In this document: piece by piece, positions 17,076 through 17,149 of the stretch
Layout of the letters: each line of letters starts with the position of its first letter
Numbering within the stretch: position 1 is the stretch's first letter
Assembly: GCA_028565635.1 (NCBI GenBank)
Contig: JAOXYB010021592.1
Location: 1-17,149, forward strand
DNA from: Phoronis ovalis
Lineage: Eukaryota > Phoronida > Phoronidae
Length of the DNA stretch: 17,149 nt
Reading direction: 5' to 3'
Notes under the pieces: model-generated
The model's database searches: none
Seen by the model: the letters and a program-made list of their open reading frames with translations, nothing else
What the model was told of the DNA's origin: nothing
Made by a program: the position numbers and the translations under genes

Positions 17076-17149
17076 GCAACCACTCGTGTAATAAAGTTGC
17101 AAAATGTAATAATTATTACATTTTGCAACTTTATTACACGAGTGGTTGC
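17076..17149. repeat. Perfect 74-bp palindrome at the window end
   Basis: The 37-base arm starting gcaaccactcgtgtaataaa is followed, with no spacer, by its exact reverse complement, and the sequence stops there. No mismatch is present. It lies about 40 bp outside the tentative CCDC112 start. It could be a fold-back assembly or amplification artefact at a contig end, or the fresh end of a cruciform or MITE-type element. Confidence 0.95.

Noticed and set aside
1-17149. Search by eye for tRNA, rRNA or CRISPR arrays
   Set aside because: No cloverleaf with plausible A/B boxes, no rRNA core sequence and no regular spacer-repeat array were seen; the repeats present are eukaryotic dispersed elements.

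Overview
The window is animal nuclear DNA. It is AT-rich and intron-dense, uses GT-AG introns and the standard code, and holds no bacterial-type operons or ribosome-binding sites. Two metazoan protein genes can be assembled exon by exon. The mixture of LINE fragments, foldback/MITE-like elements and a 'gacagacagacggac' repeat tail fits a marine invertebrate, but I cannot name the phylum. The window may be a whole contig: it starts inside a LINE fragment and ends in a perfect palindrome.

Layout: (1) 1-430, a LINE reverse-transcriptase C-terminal fragment on the minus strand joined to other repeat DNA. (2) 662-1569, a large inverted-repeat element whose left arm was broken by two later insertions (690-845 and 938-1181); the intact right arm shows the original sequence. 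(3) 1921-8279, plus strand, a complete six-exon alpha-methylacyl-CoA racemase gene (AMACR, 381 residues) with a 939-bp foldback element in intron 4. (4) 8538-17037, minus strand, a CCDC112 orthologue: eleven well-supported coding exons, plus a tentative first coding exon close to the right edge. The last coding exon is only 34 bp. (5) 17076-17149, a perfect 74-bp palindrome at the window end.

The two genes are convergent, with 258 bp between their stop codons. The available poly(A) signals make their 3' ends likely to overlap. They have no known shared pathway. AMACR is a peroxisomal/mitochondrial enzyme of branched-chain fatty-acid and bile-acid-type side-chain metabolism; CCDC112 is a coiled-coil protein of the centrosome/cilium area. 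I found no clear new biological system. The most informative signals are the nested-transposon archaeology, the terminal palindrome, the overlapping convergent gene ends, a pair of in-frame splice acceptors in AMACR and several unexplained inverted repeats.
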